Assembly (NCBI RefSeq): GCF_000953825.1
Contig: NZ_BBUL01000096.1
Span: 124,001 to 188,000 of the forward strand
Direction: 5' to 3'
Origin: Cellvibrio sp. OA-2007
Lineage (GTDB): Bacteria; Pseudomonadota; Gammaproteobacteria; Pseudomonadales; Cellvibrionaceae
Length of the DNA stretch: 64,000 nucleotides
In this document: in pieces, positions 43,881 through 53,755 of the stretch
How the letters are laid out: every line of letters starts with the position of its first letter
How positions within the stretch are numbered: position 1 is the stretch's first letter
Made by a program: the position numbers and the translations under genes
The notes under the pieces: model-generated
The model's database searches: none
Seen by the model: the letters and a program-made list of their open reading frames with translations, nothing else
Told to the model about the DNA's origin: nothing

Positions 43881-45095
43881 CTAAATCAGGTTTCTCCGCA
43901 ATACGGTGAGCAGTTCACGCGCTTCATGTGGCGTCAAACGCTTGCCATAAGGGTCGCGCACACGCACAACAAAATCACCTTCATCGCCAGTCACCACAAT
44001 CAGGTAGCCAGGTGCATCGGGTAGCACTTTCTCTTCATCGCGATCTGAACGCGGCGCCTTTTCAAAAGCATCGCCAGTCAGCATATTGGCTTTAAGCTGC
44101 GCCACTGAATAAGGCGATGAGGGCGGTTTGGGATTCAAGCCTATGTGGAAAGTTCGTTTGAACCAACCCGGTTTAGCATCTTCAGGATCGATGTAATGAA
44201 CATAATAAAGACCCGCTTCAGTATCCACATCAAGCGTTGTAAAACCATCGCGCTTAGCCGCATAAGTCAAGGTCGCAAATGCGCGCTGGCGATCCAATTT
44301 AATAGTCATTACCGGCTCAGTGCGCAATACAGTTAAGCTCGCCTTTACCGAGCCGCCAATCGCTTGCGCAAGCAGTGAGGTACCACCTTCAGCGGTTTCA
44401 CTGGCCAGAGTCGCCGCCAGCTCATCCAACATCCATTTTTCGCGCTCGGCATTCACAGAGCGGCGTGGCCAAGGCATATCGGGCGCAGGTTTTTCGGCGA
44501 CGGGGACACTCATATGGGTGATATGAATTTCGGTAGTTTCAGGCTGTACTCCCTGATCGATCTGCAGGCGATAGCGGTCATAGGTCGATAAATCAGTTTT
44601 GAATTGCAGCCAACTGGTTTCAATAATGCCTTTGCCGATATCCGCTTTGCTCACCGCCAAAGTGTTCACATTAAGAAAGTTGCGAATACGTGGCCAAACC
44701 TCGCCGGGTGCGGCGTTCAGCAGAATCCAGCTCTCGCTGCCAACACGTTGAATTTTGACGTTTTCCTGCTCCAAATTAGCCGATAACGGCATGGGGCGCG
44801 GAACCTCATAATCATCTGCGGTAGGGTCATAACCAAAGTCAGTTGCAGTGATCGGCGGGATGGGATAAAGCTCGCCCATGGTTTCTGATTTTTTACCCGC
44901 AGGTAAAACCAAAGGCGGAATATTGTCGGCTTTAACGTAATCGCCTTCACGATTACGGAACACACCCTCATCGCCAAAAAACATACCGCAGCCAGAGAGG
45001 GAAACCGTCAAACTGGCAACCAGAAACGCCAACAATGGGCGCTTGATCGACAGCAAAGGAGTTGTTGTTATGGTCATTGCTTTAATTGGACTCAT
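43881..45095 (-). CDS. bamC: Outer membrane protein assembly factor BamC
   Basis: BamC is the lipoprotein of the beta-barrel assembly complex. The protein has a signal peptide and lipobox LSGC near residue 36, then an unstructured N-terminal segment (RNREGDYVKADNIPPLVLPAG) that contacts BamD, and two helix-grip domains. The start at 45095 has GAGATG upstream; Met7 at 45077 would also give a working signal peptide. At 398-404 residues it is longer than the E. coli protein (344). It follows dapA by 37 nt and is directly adjacent to the MBL gene. Confidence 0.92.
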   Translation of the reverse strand: MSPIKAMTITTTPLLSIKRPLLAFLVASLTVSLSGCGMFFGDEGVFRNREGDYVKADNIPPLVLPAGKKSETMGELYPIPPITATDFGYDPTADDYEVPRPMPLSANLEQENVKIQRVGSESWILLNAAPGEVWPRIRNFLNVNTLAVSKADIGKGIIETSWLQFKTDLSTYDRYRLQIDQGVQPETTEIHITHMSVPVAEKPAPDMPWPRRSVNAEREKWMLDELAATLASETAEGGTSLLAQAIGGSVKASLTVLRTEPVMTIKLDRQRAFATLTYAAKRDGFTTLDVDTEAGLYYVHYIDPEDAKPGWFKRTFHIGLNPKPPSSPYSVAQLKANMLTGDAFEKAPRSDRDEEKVLPDAPGYLIVVTGDEGDFVVRVRDPYGKRLTPHEARELLTVLRRNLI

Positions 45096-45132
45096 GAATC
45101 ATCTCATCGACAACCTGCACGCAGGGATTGGA

Positions 45133-46005
45133 TTAAACCCCGGCAGCTTGCATGGCTGTTTTAAGCTGTTGGTGATACTGCTCTGACAGACGTGTCAGCG
45201 GCAGGCGAATACCCGATTGGATAAGACCCAATTGTTCAACTGCCCATTTGACGGGGATCGGGTTGGACTCAACAAACATGGCCGTGTGCAAAGGCAGCAA
45301 CCGCTGATTAATCGCACGCGCTTCTTCTGCATTACCAGCCAGTGCTAATTCACACATACGTGCAATAGCAGCAGGTACGACATTCGCCGTGACAGAAATA
45401 TCCCCTTTGCCCCCTAAAAGAATCAATTCAACCGCCGTGGCATCATCACCCGAGATAATTGCGAAGTCAGCGGGAGCTTGTTCGATAAGCACTTTGGCGC
45501 GCTCAAGATCACCCGTAGCCTCTTTGATACCAACAATATTGGATATTTGCGCCAAGCGCAGAACCGTTTCCGGCTTCATATCCACACCGGTGCGCCCCGG
45601 CACATTGTAAAGAAACTGGGGAATAGCAACCGCCTTGGCGATATGCGCGTGATGCAAAAACAAACCTTCCTGCGTCGGTTTGTTGTAGTAAGGCGTTACC
45701 AACAGACAGGCATCGGCACCCAAATCTTTTGCCGCCTGCGTCCACTCCACTGCCTCGGCAGTAGCATTAGCGCCGGTTCCAGCAATCACCGGGATGCGAC
45801 CATTGACCTGATCGACCACTTTTTTGATCACCGCCAAATGCTCTTCAATATCCAGCGTTGGCGACTCGCCAGTGGTGCCGACCGCTACAATCGCGTGAGT
45901 ACCCTGCTCCAGATGCCAGTCCACCAGCTTATGCAAACCAGCCCAATCGAGGGAATTGTCTGCATTCATTGGGGTTACCAGGGCAACCATACTGCCGTGA
46001 ATCAT
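45133..46005 (-). CDS. dapA: 4-hydroxy-tetrahydrodipicolinate synthase
   Basis: DapA condenses pyruvate with aspartate semialdehyde in the lysine/diaminopimelate pathway. The 290-residue TIM barrel begins MIHGSMVALVTPMNADNSLDW. It has VGTTGESPTLD (substrate-binding Thr pair), YYNKPTQEGL with the catalytic Tyr, YNVPGRTGVDM, and the Schiff-base Lys in IVGIKEATGDL. Length and motifs are canonical. It heads dapA-bamC-MBL, with GGAGC before the start. Confidence 0.97.
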   Translation of the reverse strand: MIHGSMVALVTPMNADNSLDWAGLHKLVDWHLEQGTHAIVAVGTTGESPTLDIEEHLAVIKKVVDQVNGRIPVIAGTGANATAEAVEWTQAAKDLGADACLLVTPYYNKPTQEGLFLHHAHIAKAVAIPQFLYNVPGRTGVDMKPETVLRLAQISNIVGIKEATGDLERAKVLIEQAPADFAIISGDDATAVELILLGGKGDISVTANVVPAAIARMCELALAGNAEEARAINQRLLPLHTAMFVESNPIPVKWAVEQLGLIQSGIRLPLTRLSEQYHQQLKTAMQAAGV

Positions 46006-46142
46006 CGGGAGCTCCGTTAGCTAGCAAAATAATGTAGCGTAAAAAGTTGGGGGAAATGTAAGTGGATTAACAACGAAAGGCGCCATGGTACTGAGTGGGG
46101 CCAGACGAAACAAGCAAAACACCATCAACAGACCGTGAAACC

Positions 46143-47198
46143 TTATTTTTTAAAATCCAGCATACGCTGCAGTGGAATCATTGCCTGTTTACCCAAAGCA
46201 GGATCGACATGAATTTCATTGTCTGACCGTTCAAATACTGTGGCGAGGTTGTCGAGCACATTCATCGCCATCCAGGGGCAGTTAGCGCAGGAACGACAAG
46301 TCGCACCACTACCGGCAGTCGGAGCGATATGGAATATCTTGTCGGGATTAACCTGCTGCATCTTGTAGAAGATGCCTTGATCTGTCGCAACGATAAACTC
46401 TTTGTTAGGCAAAGTGCCCGCTGCTTTAATCAGCTGCGAGGTGGAGCCAACTACATCAGCCAAATCCACCACCGACTTGGGTGATTCAGGGTGCACCAAT
46501 ACCGCCGCATCGGGATACAGGATTTTAAGATCCTCCACCCCCTTGGCTTTAAATTCTTCATGCACAATGCAAGCGCCATCCCAGAGCAATACATCGGCAC
46601 CGGTTTTTTGCTGTACATAGCCACCGAGATGTTTATCCGGCGCCCAGAGAATTTTTTTGCCCTGGCGGTCCAGATAGTCCACCACATCCAACGCAATACT
46701 GGAGGTAACCACCCAATCGGCGCGCGCTTTTACCGCCGCCGAGGTATTGGCATAGACAACTACGGTGCGGTCCGGATGTTGATCGCAGAATGCGGAGAAC
46801 TCATCGATAGGGCAACCCAAATCCAGCGAGCAGGTCGCTTCAAGTGTGGGCATAAGCACGCGTTTTTCTGGGGTGAGAATCTTGGCGGTCTCACCCATAA
46901 ACTTCACCCCGGCAACGATCAAGGTGTCAGCTGAGTGATTTTTACCAAAACGCGCCATTTCCAGCGAGTCCGACACGCAGCCGCCCGTTTCTTCGGCGAG
47001 CGCTTGAATTAACGGATCTGTGTAGTAGTGTGCAACCAGGACGGCATTGTGCTGCTTGAGCAGGGCTTTAATACGGGCCTTGTAGTCAGCCTCTTGCTCG
47101 GGAGTGTACTGGGGGGCACTCCAGATACGTGCAAGATGCTGCTTGACCAGATCTTCAGCGGCACTATCGCGCACAGCCAAATTCAAAAACTCAGACAT
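46143..47198 (-). CDS. nadA: Quinolinate synthase A
   Basis: NadA condenses iminoaspartate with dihydroxyacetone phosphate to quinolinate, the precursor of NAD. The 351-residue protein has the three cluster Cys positions in [26 protein letters not shown] and [13 protein letters not shown], and [17 protein letters not shown] near the start. The sequence fits the longer proteobacterial form. GAGGCGATTAT precedes ATG. It lies upstream of the tRNA-Lys genes on the same strand, as in Pseudomonas-like chromosomes. Confidence 0.96.
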   Translation of the reverse strand: MSEFLNLAVRDSAAEDLVKQHLARIWSAPQYTPEQEADYKARIKALLKQHNAVLVAHYYTDPLIQALAEETGGCVSDSLEMARFGKNHSADTLIVAGVKFMGETAKILTPEKRVLMPTLEATCSLDLGCPIDEFSAFCDQHPDRTVVVYANTSAAVKARADWVVTSSIALDVVDYLDRQGKKILWAPDKHLGGYVQQKTGADVLLWDGACIVHEEFKAKGVEDLKILYPDAAVLVHPESPKSVVDLADVVGSTSQLIKAAGTLPNKEFIVATDQGIFYKMQQVNPDKIFHIAPTAGSGATCRSCANCPWMAMNVLDNLATVFERSDNEIHVDPALGKQAMIPLQRMLDFKK

Positions 47199-47326
47199 AT
47201 AATCGCCTCACTCAAGCTCACCCGCATTAACGGGCAGTAAATTTGCGCGCAATTTTATCACAGAGCGGCATTTGGATTAGCAGTAATACAAATCACCAAT
47301 AACCGGGCAGCAGGATTTTTACCCAA

Positions 47327-47358
47327 TAAAAAAGGGCGCTTTGCTAAGCGCCCTTTTT
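47327..47358 (-). terminator. Rho-independent terminator of the tRNA-Lys pair
   Basis: AAAGGGCGCTT (47331-47341) pairs with AAGCGCCCTTT (47346-47356) around a 4-nt loop. On the minus strand a run of T follows, 18 nt after the second tRNA. Confidence 0.85.
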
Positions 47359-47375
47359 AAAACTTACTCTCAATA

Positions 47376-47451
47376 TGGTGGGTCGTGCTGGATTCGAACC
47401 AGCGACCAATTGGTTAAAAGCCAACTGCTCTACCGACTGAGCTAACGACCC
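47376..47451 (-). tRNA. tRNA-Lys (UUU), copy distal to promoter
   Basis: The minus strand gives a 76-nt cloverleaf beginning GGGTCGTTAGCTCAGTCGG and ending in CCA encoded in the gene. Anticodon loop CTTTTAA has TTT. The T-arm GGTTCGAATCC is canonical. It is identical to the copy at 47496-47571; 44 nt separate the two. Confidence 0.97.
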
Positions 47452-47495
47452 ACAGGGTTCGCATTTACTATCTTTTTCTGCACCATTTAAGAAAA

Positions 47496-47571
47496 TGGTG
47501 GGTCGTGCTGGATTCGAACCAGCGACCAATTGGTTAAAAGCCAACTGCTCTACCGACTGAGCTAACGACCC
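47496..47571 (-). tRNA. tRNA-Lys (UUU), promoter-proximal copy
   Basis: This is an exact 76-nt copy of the neighbouring tRNA-Lys, with anticodon TTT in CTTTTAA and an encoded CCA end. Both are transcribed from the minus strand. The upstream -10 is followed by a GC-rich discriminator, typical of stringently controlled stable RNA promoters. Confidence 0.97.
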
Positions 47572-47875
47572 TAAATGCGAGGCGCGTATAATAATGTTTT
47601 GGGCCGAAAAAACAAGGTTTTTTTACGAATAAATGCACATCACTCATTTGGGAAAGATGAATTGGTTATTAAAACGGCTTTTTGTTAATTTTATCGACGC
47701 ATTCATCAAACCCCGGTGCATAGCGCTTCTTATATTGTCGGAAGAGAAAAACTTTCGCGACAAGGGCACTGGATTTAACCTATCCTTAGCAGGTAATAAA
47801 CCGAGACCTGAAGTACCGCATCAGGCTCAGAAGGATTAGCGGATTAGTTATCCCAGTCGATAATGAGAACGACGC
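47572..47875. other. Intergenic region between tRNA-Lys and the GGDEF-EAL gene
   Basis: About 300 bases. The left edge holds the tRNA promoter. The rest has a 68-codon open frame at 47633-47839 with no ribosome binding site and no recognisable family; I do not call it a gene. No repeat or riboswitch was seen upstream of the large signalling gene. Confidence 0.6.
47588..47615 (-). promoter_or_regulatory. Predicted promoter of the tRNA-Lys operon
   Basis: On the minus strand TTGTTT (47615-47610) is 16 nt from TATTAT (47593-47588), followed by the GC-rich discriminator ACGCGCCTCGC before the tRNA. Prediction only. Confidence 0.45.
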
Positions 47876-50800
47876 ATGCTTTTTGCCTCACCCGGGGAAG
47901 GAATATCGCAGCCACAGCTACCCAGGCTCGCTCAATTACTATTGGTATTCATGGCCTACAGCCTCACCGGCTGGCTGGGTCTTTGTGTACCGTTTGAAAG
48001 CGACAGAGTCACGCTCTTCTGGTTGCCAGGAGGGATTGCATTAGCAGCGTTTTATCGCTGGTCACCGCGCCTTTGGCCTGCGGTTTTTTTAGCCGCACTA
48101 TTGTTGCAAGTATACAGTGGTGCCAACCTCGCCATTAATTTGCTATTGGCGACCAGCAATACTCTCGCCCCGTTATGTGCTCTGTGGTTGTTACGCCGCG
48201 CGCACTGCAACCCCACTCAATTACGCCGCGCCAACACTTTCTATTTTCTTATTCTGGGCGCATTAGGCATGCTGGTATCCGCCAGTGTTGGCGGTTTTGC
48301 CCTCAACTATTACAACCAAGGCTCATTCGAGACAGGTCTCTACACCGCACTCATCTGGTGGATGGGCGACAGCCTGGGTGTATTTCTCGCAGCACCGCTG
48401 CTCACCAATATTAATCGAACCAGTATCGATAAAGTGCTACAGCGCAAACTGGATTTTTTTATTGTATTTACGGTGAGCTTGGCCGTGGGACTCTTTTGCT
48501 TTCCGCTTAACAATTTCGACAACAACTTACACTTGCCTATAGTGTTTACCAGTTTTGTTTGTGTCGCTTGGGCAGCACTGTCCTTCGGCTTGCTAGGCAG
48601 CGGATTAACTACCATTGGTTTCAGCTTTTTAGCAATTTGGTCTACCGTCAACCAACTAGGTCCATTCGCCCTACCCTCGCAACAACTGAGTTATTGGGTA
48701 ATTTGGATTTACACCGCGAGTATGACCATTCTGGGCTTGATGATTGCCGCCGCCCACACTGAAATTGCCACCACTACCCACCAGCTGGGAGAGTCCAGCC
48801 ACGAGCAAGAAAAACAAAAAAAGCACCTGGAAGCTGTTTTGCATGCAATCCCAGATTTGTTGTTTGAAATTGATCGCCAAGGGCATGTGCTGTCTTTTAA
48901 TGACACCAATCAACATCATATTTTGTCCGCACCCGATGTGTTGGGTCGAAATCTATCAGAGACACTGGCGTCATCATCTGTAACGGTATGGATGAATGCC
49001 CTAAGCGAGGCAGATAACTGGGGCATATCACAAGGAAAAAGTATTCGCATATCGCAAGACGAAACCACACTTTGGTATGAACTCTCCATTGCCAAACTAG
49101 CTGGCGCACATCGCGAAAGTGATCGATTCATTTGTCTTGCACGCGACATCACCAAACGTGTTCATACCCATCAAACCGACCTTGAAAATGAACAGCGCTT
49201 TCGCAATATTTTTGAAGCGACACGCAATATTGCCGTACAGGGCTACAATCGCTTTCACGAAGTGATTTTTTGGAATAAAGCGAGCGAAGATCTCTATAAA
49301 TTTAGCGCCGCCGAAGCGATGGGGAAAAAGCTGGAAGACCTGATTATTCCCGGTTTTATGCGCGAAGGGGTACATCAGGCAATTGAAGACTGGCATGAAA
49401 AAGACGAAGCCATTCCCTCGGGAGAGCTAGCCCTGAAAGATGCCCACGGCAATGAGGTCTGGGTGTATTCCAACCATGTGCTTATCGACACTCCCGATCA
49501 CAAAGAAATGTATTGCCTCGATATAGATTTGGGCCCGCAACGAAAAGCCCTACTGCAAGCCGAGCAAGAGCTGGTTGAACGCAAACAAGTAGAAGTTGCA
49601 TTGCGACAAAGTGAGCAGCGTCTGGAAAGTGCGCAACTCATGGCGCGCATTGCGCACTGGAGCTGGAATCCCGCATCGGACAACTACCAGTTCAGCTCAT
49701 CCATGAAAGAACTATTTTCCCTACCAGATGAGTTTCTCAATGCAAAAATGAGTGACTTCATTAATCAATTTATCTACGTTGATGACCGCGATGCGGTTAC
49801 CCACGCACTCACTGAAAGCCTACGCTACCACCAACCCCTGGCACTGGAAGCTCGCGTAGAAATTGCCGGACAAAAATTCTGGTTACAACTGCAAGGCGAC
49901 ACTATCGCCGACACAGAAGGCACCAGCATACAAGGCACTATGCAGGATATTACTGAGCGCAAAGGTCTGGACCTAGCCCTCACGGCAGCCGCAGCTGCAG
50001 ATGCAGCCTCAGCTCCCGACTTTTTTGTCACCATTCTCAATGCCCTCACTCATGCAATTGGTGCACAGCACGCGGTGATCAGTCTAATAGATAAAGACAA
50101 CCCCACCATGGCAACCACCCACACCTATTTAATCAACGGGCAGGTACAACCCAACATCAATTACGCACTGCACAACACACCTTGCAGCGATGTGATGGAA
50201 GAAAACTTTTGTTTTATGAGCACCGGGGCGCAAAAGCGCTACCCACACGACGAAATCTTGCGCGATTACAACATTGATAGCTACCTAGGCGTCGGCATCA
50301 AAAATGCCCAGGGCGCAGCCATTGGTATTCTGGTATTAATGGCCGAACACCCACTGCCTATTTCAGCGCAAATCAATTCCTTACTACTTATTTTTGCTGA
50401 TCGTATTGGCGGTGAATTGCGCCGCGCCCAAGATCAGGAAAAAATATTTAACCTCGCCTTTTTTGACCCGCTCACTCACTTGCTCAACCGACGCATGCTG
50501 CAGGATCGACTTAAATTACTGACTGCACAAAGTGCACGCACCCATCAACACGGCGCACTATTATTTATCGATATAGATCACTTCAAATTGCTCAACGACA
50601 CCCGCGGACACCACATTGGCGACCAACTGCTCGTTCAAGTAGGCGAGCGAATTAGCAGTATTATCCGCGCAACTGATTTGGCGGCACGCTTGGGCGGCGA
50701 TGAATTTGTGGTGGTGTTTGATAACCTGGGCGATAACGCTGAAATGGCGGCACAAGAAGCCAAAAAACGCGCAGAAGAACTACATGATTTAATTAATTTA

Positions 50801-51763
50801 CCCTATCCACTACAACAATCCGTTTTTCATTGCACCATCAGTATTGGGGTGAATTTATTTAAAGGCCAGACCCGCAGTATTGATGATTTATTGCGCCATG
50901 CCGATGTTGCCATGTACCAAGCCAAAGACAGCGGCCGCAACGCAATTCGTTTTTTTGATCCCAATATGCAATCACATCTGGAAAAACGCGCAGCTATTGA
51001 AGCAGATCTGCGCACCGCCTACGAATCCCAGCAACAGCTAATCCCTTATTATCAAGTACAAATCAACAGCCAGGGCAAGGCACTCGGCGCAGAACTTTTA
51101 TTGCGTTGGAAGCACCCAGTTAACGGCATGATTTCACCCGCTGACTTTATCCCCGTGGCGGAACAAACCGGTTTAATTATCGCCATCGGGCGCCATGTGA
51201 TTCGCCAAGCCTGCGAACAATTGCGGCAATGGAGTCAGCATCCCCAATTTGCATCACTCAGCATTGCCGTTAATGTTAGCCCCATTCAATTCAATCAGGC
51301 TCAGTTTGTAGAGGAAGTGTTAGATATAGTCAAAAACAGCAATATTAAGCCGCGCCTATTAAAACTCGAACTCACCGAAAGCTCACTGCTGAAAAATGTT
51401 GATCAAAGCATTGAAAAAATGCAGCAATTGCAAGACAACGGTATCGGCTTTTCCATGGATGATTTTGGCATCGGCTACTCCTCGCTGTCCTATCTCAAAC
51501 GCCTGCCGCTTGACCAATTAAAAATTGATCAAACATTTGTGCGCGATATTGCGATTGACCCTAACGATGCGATTATTGCGCGCACCATTATTGCGATGGC
51601 ACAGAATATGAATTTGCAGGTTATTGCAGAAGGTGTAGAAACTGAGGCGCAAAAAACATTCCTGGAACAAAATGGTTGCTCCATGTTCCAGGGTTACTAT
51701 TTTGGTAGGCCAGTGGCAGTAGCAGAATTTGAGCAGCAGCTCATCGAGCGGAAGTACTGTTAA
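47876..51763 (+). CDS. Hybrid c-di-GMP enzyme: MASE1-PAS-GAF-GGDEF-EAL protein
   Basis: This 1295-residue membrane signalling protein makes and/or degrades c-di-GMP. Residues 15-300 are about eight membrane helices of the MASE1 sensor type. Three PAS-like domains follow (about 320-430, 440-560, 575-700) and then a GAF-like domain (700-855). The GGDEF motif is intact at residues 940-944 (RLGGDEF). An RxxD I-site (RATD) lies five residues before it, so product inhibition is likely. The EAL domain begins with GAELLLRW (Glu1073) and retains ELTESSLL, DDFGIGYSSLSYL and ETEAQ blocks, so it also looks active. The signals sensed are unknown. It is convergent with queC with a 4-nt gap and no terminator. 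Confidence 0.95.
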   Translation: MLFASPGEGISQPQLPRLAQLLLVFMAYSLTGWLGLCVPFESDRVTLFWLPGGIALAAFYRWSPRLWPAVFLAALLLQVYSGANLAINLLLATSNTLAPLCALWLLRRAHCNPTQLRRANTFYFLILGALGMLVSASVGGFALNYYNQGSFETGLYTALIWWMGDSLGVFLAAPLLTNINRTSIDKVLQRKLDFFIVFTVSLAVGLFCFPLNNFDNNLHLPIVFTSFVCVAWAALSFGLLGSGLTTIGFSFLAIWSTVNQLGPFALPSQQLSYWVIWIYTASMTILGLMIAAAHTEIATTTHQLGESSHEQEKQKKHLEAVLHAIPDLLFEIDRQGHVLSFNDTNQHHILSAPDVLGRNLSETLASSSVTVWMNALSEADNWGISQGKSIRISQDETTLWYELSIAKLAGAHRESDRFICLARDITKRVHTHQTDLENEQRFRNIFEATRNIAVQGYNRFHEVIFWNKASEDLYKFSAAEAMGKKLEDLIIPGFMREGVHQAIEDWHEKDEAIPSGELALKDAHGNEVWVYSNHVLIDTPDHKEMYCLDIDLGPQRKALLQAEQELVERKQVEVALRQSEQRLESAQLMARIAHWSWNPASDNYQFSSSMKELFSLPDEFLNAKMSDFINQFIYVDDRDAVTHALTESLRYHQPLALEARVEIAGQKFWLQLQGDTIADTEGTSIQGTMQDITERKGLDLALTAAAAADAASAPDFFVTILNALTHAIGAQHAVISLIDKDNPTMATTHTYLINGQVQPNINYALHNTPCSDVMEENFCFMSTGAQKRYPHDEILRDYNIDSYLGVGIKNAQGAAIGILVLMAEHPLPISAQINSLLLIFADRIGGELRRAQDQEKIFNLAFFDPLTHLLNRRMLQDRLKLLTAQSARTHQHGALLFIDIDHFKLLNDTRGHHIGDQLLVQVGERISSIIRATDLAARLGGDEFVVVFDNLGDNAEMAAQEAKKRAEELHDLINLPYPLQQSVFHCTISIGVNLFKGQTRSIDDLLRHADVAMYQAKDSGRNAIRFFDPNMQSHLEKRAAIEADLRTAYESQQQLIPYYQVQINSQGKALGAELLLRWKHPVNGMISPADFIPVAEQTGLIIAIGRHVIRQACEQLRQWSQHPQFASLSIAVNVSPIQFNQAQFVEEVLDIVKNSNIKPRLLKLELTESSLLKNVDQSIEKMQQLQDNGIGFSMDDFGIGYSSLSYLKRLPLDQLKIDQTFVRDIAIDPNDAIIARTIIAMAQNMNLQVIAEGVETEAQKTFLEQNGCSMFQGYYFGRPVAVAEFEQQLIERKYC

Positions 51764-51767
51764 TAAA

Positions 51768-52445
51768 TTAACTTTGATAATGCGTAGGGTCTGCAATACC
51801 CGCTTGCACAAATCCCTGCTTGCGCAGGCGGCAGCTATCGCATTTTCCGCAAGCTTCACCCTGATCGTTGGCCTGGTAACAAGACACGGTCAAACTGTAA
51901 TCCACCCCCAGCGCCAAACCTAACTGCACAATTTCCGCTTTGCTTAAGTGAATCAGCGGGGTGCGGATACGCAACTTATTACCCTCGGCACCCGCACGAG
52001 TTGCCAAGTTCGCCATGGCCTCATAAGCGGCAATATATTCGGGGCGACAATCAGGATAGCCAGAAAAATCCACCGCATTTACGCCGATAAAAATATCGTC
52101 GCAACCCAGCACTTCCGCCCAACCCAATGCAATCGACAAAAACACCGTATTGCGCGCAGGCACATAGGTAACTGGAATCCCGCCCGTCTCCTCTTCCGGC
52201 ACTGCAATCGCATCATCGGTCAGCGCTGAACCGCCAATGGAGCGCAAATCCAATTTAATAACCTTGTGTTCAACTGCACCCAAGGCTTTGGCCGTGCGCT
52301 CCGCCGCGCGCAACTCTGAACTGTGACGCTGACCATAATCAAAACTCATGGAGTAACAGGCATAACCTTCACTGCGCGCAATTGCCAATACTGTGGTGGA
52401 ATCCAGACCGCCCGAGACAAGTACTACGGCTTTTTTTTGCGTCAT
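51768..52445 (-). CDS. queC: 7-cyano-7-deazaguanine synthase
   Basis: QueC converts 7-carboxy-7-deazaguanine to preQ0 in the queuosine pathway. The 225-residue protein starts at ATG 52445 ([21 protein letters not shown]); a TTG at 52457 would add four residues. The ATP-binding PP-loop SGGLDS and the zinc-binding [20 protein letters not shown] are intact. queE lies 72 nt upstream on the same strand, so the two probably form an operon. Confidence 0.97.
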   Translation of the reverse strand: MTQKKAVVLVSGGLDSTTVLAIARSEGYACYSMSFDYGQRHSSELRAAERTAKALGAVEHKVIKLDLRSIGGSALTDDAIAVPEEETGGIPVTYVPARNTVFLSIALGWAEVLGCDDIFIGVNAVDFSGYPDCRPEYIAAYEAMANLATRAGAEGNKLRIRTPLIHLSKAEIVQLGLALGVDYSLTVSCYQANDQGEACGKCDSCRLRKQGFVQAGIADPTHYQS

Positions 52446-52517
52446 AAGAACTACCAAGAAATAAGTATAAAAAGGAGAAATGATTAAATTGGCGATCAGT
52501 AAAAAGTGGCGGGATTA

Positions 52518-53180
52518 TCAATGACCAGGAGCGTCATTCCACAAGAGTTTGTGCAACTGCAATTGAAAACGAACCGGCAGATTATCCGCCAGAATCCACT
52601 CCGCCAACGCCAGTGGCGTGACTTGGCCAAAACTGGGGGAGAACAAAACCTCTGCTACCTTGCCCACCAATTGATGCTCATCCAATTTGAAGCGCGCCCA
52701 CTCGTAATCGGCGCGATCGCAAATCACAAATTTGATCTGGTCTTGATTGCTAAGCAACGGAATATTTTCCCAGCGATTGCGCCCTACTTCACCCGAGCCA
52801 GGGGTTTTTAAATCCATTACTTTGACTACGCGAGAATCCACATCATCCACCGGCAGAGCGCCGCTGGTTTCAAGCGATACACTATAACCCGCATCGCAGA
52901 GCGCGCTCAGCAACGTCAGGCACTCGCGCTGCGCCAGCGGCTCACCACCGGTCACACAAATATAGCGCGGGTTAAAACTGGCTACTTTGGCGAGAATGGC
53001 ATCGAGCGACAGCCGCTCGCCGCCATAAAAGGCATACTCGGAATCGCAATAACCACAGCGCAGCGGGCAACCGGTCAGGCGCACAAAAACCGTCGGCAAC
53101 CCGACTGTAGTGGATTCGCCCTGCAGCGAATAGAAAATCTCGGTAATTTTTAAGCTGGCCTGAGTCATTGGCTGGGTCAT
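52518..53180 (-). CDS. queE: 7-carboxy-7-deazaguanine synthase
   Basis: QueE is a radical SAM enzyme of queuosine biosynthesis that forms the deazaguanine ring. The 220-residue protein has the radical SAM cysteines Cys38, Cys42 and Cys45 (GCPLRCGYCDSEYAF), the leading IFYSLQGES block, and VTGGEPLAQ for SAM binding. The start could be Met1 or Met5, since MTQ is repeated. It sits 72 nt upstream of queC. No preQ1 riboswitch was recognised in the leader. Confidence 0.96.
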   Translation of the reverse strand: MTQPMTQASLKITEIFYSLQGESTTVGLPTVFVRLTGCPLRCGYCDSEYAFYGGERLSLDAILAKVASFNPRYICVTGGEPLAQRECLTLLSALCDAGYSVSLETSGALPVDDVDSRVVKVMDLKTPGSGEVGRNRWENIPLLSNQDQIKFVICDRADYEWARFKLDEHQLVGKVAEVLFSPSFGQVTPLALAEWILADNLPVRFQLQLHKLLWNDAPGH

Positions 53181-53355
53181 TGGTTAACATTGCTAGCGCA
53201 TTGGCTAAAAAGACGCGCAGTTTACCTAAAGGTGGCGCGCGATGCGAGGACAATGCCCAGCGGCGATTTGCCCTGTGAGCGCTGGCGCTGGTATGCTGGC
53301 AGATCGCGTTTTTTATCGGAATTGCCCTTAACATTATCAGTCAGTATTGGAATCA

Positions 53356-53673
53356 ATGATCAAACCGACCAAAACCCGCCGTCAACTGCATCAGGAGCTG
53401 GAGCAACAAGTCCAAGAGTTCTTGCATAAAGGCGGGCATGTCAATGAAGTTCCGCGTGGCTTGAGTGGTCGTCTGGATGCCAACGGCCCGCTAATCAGTA
53501 TTTTTGACGGTTCCAGCCAGGAAGATCGCACTCCACTACCGGAAGTGGTGGCGGCCATCGAGGCGCGCAAAAAACCACTGCTGGCATCCAAACCGCAAAA
53601 GAAACGCCCCCGTAAAAAAGTGATTCTGGACGACTTCGGCCAACCATTGCGCTGGGAATGGGTTGAAGAATAA
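53356..53673 (+). CDS. Small basic conserved-type protein, function unknown
   Basis: The 105-residue protein starts at ATG 53356 (MIKPTKTRRQLHQELEQQVQEFL). Residues 10-36 form a helix followed by LHKGGHVNEVPRGLSGR, a short Gly-turn resembling the FLxxGGxVxEV element of small gammaproteobacterial regulators such as SutA. Residues 75-93 are very basic (KPQKKRPRKKV). It may bind nucleic acid or ribosomes; this is inference from composition. It is monocistronic between queE and a strong terminator. Confidence 0.65.
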   Translation: MIKPTKTRRQLHQELEQQVQEFLHKGGHVNEVPRGLSGRLDANGPLISIFDGSSQEDRTPLPEVVAAIEARKKPLLASKPQKKRPRKKVILDDFGQPLRWEWVEE

Positions 53674-53697
53674 CTTGGGTTACCAACGTTAGACCAT

Positions 53698-53736
53698 AAA
53701 AAACGCCAGAGTAGTGGCCTACTCTGGCGTTTTTTA
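53698..53736. terminator. Bidirectional rho-independent terminator
   Basis: ACGCCAGAGTAG (53703-53714) pairs perfectly with CTACTCTGGCGT (53719-53730) around TGGC. A-rich and T-rich flanks serve both the small + strand gene and the convergent corA. Confidence 0.92.
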
Positions 53737-53755
53737 TGGATTTGGATAAGTGAAA

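Noticed and set aside
47344-47544. Open frame over the tRNA-Lys pair
   Set aside because: It reads through two identical tRNA genes, producing an artificial repeated peptide.
47633-47839. 68-codon open frame before the GGDEF-EAL gene
   Set aside because: No ribosome binding site, no family features, and mixed composition; treated as chance.
52458-52517. preQ1 riboswitch between queE and queC
   Set aside because: The gap is 60-70 nt and shows neither the pseudoknot layout nor conserved preQ1 aptamer words.
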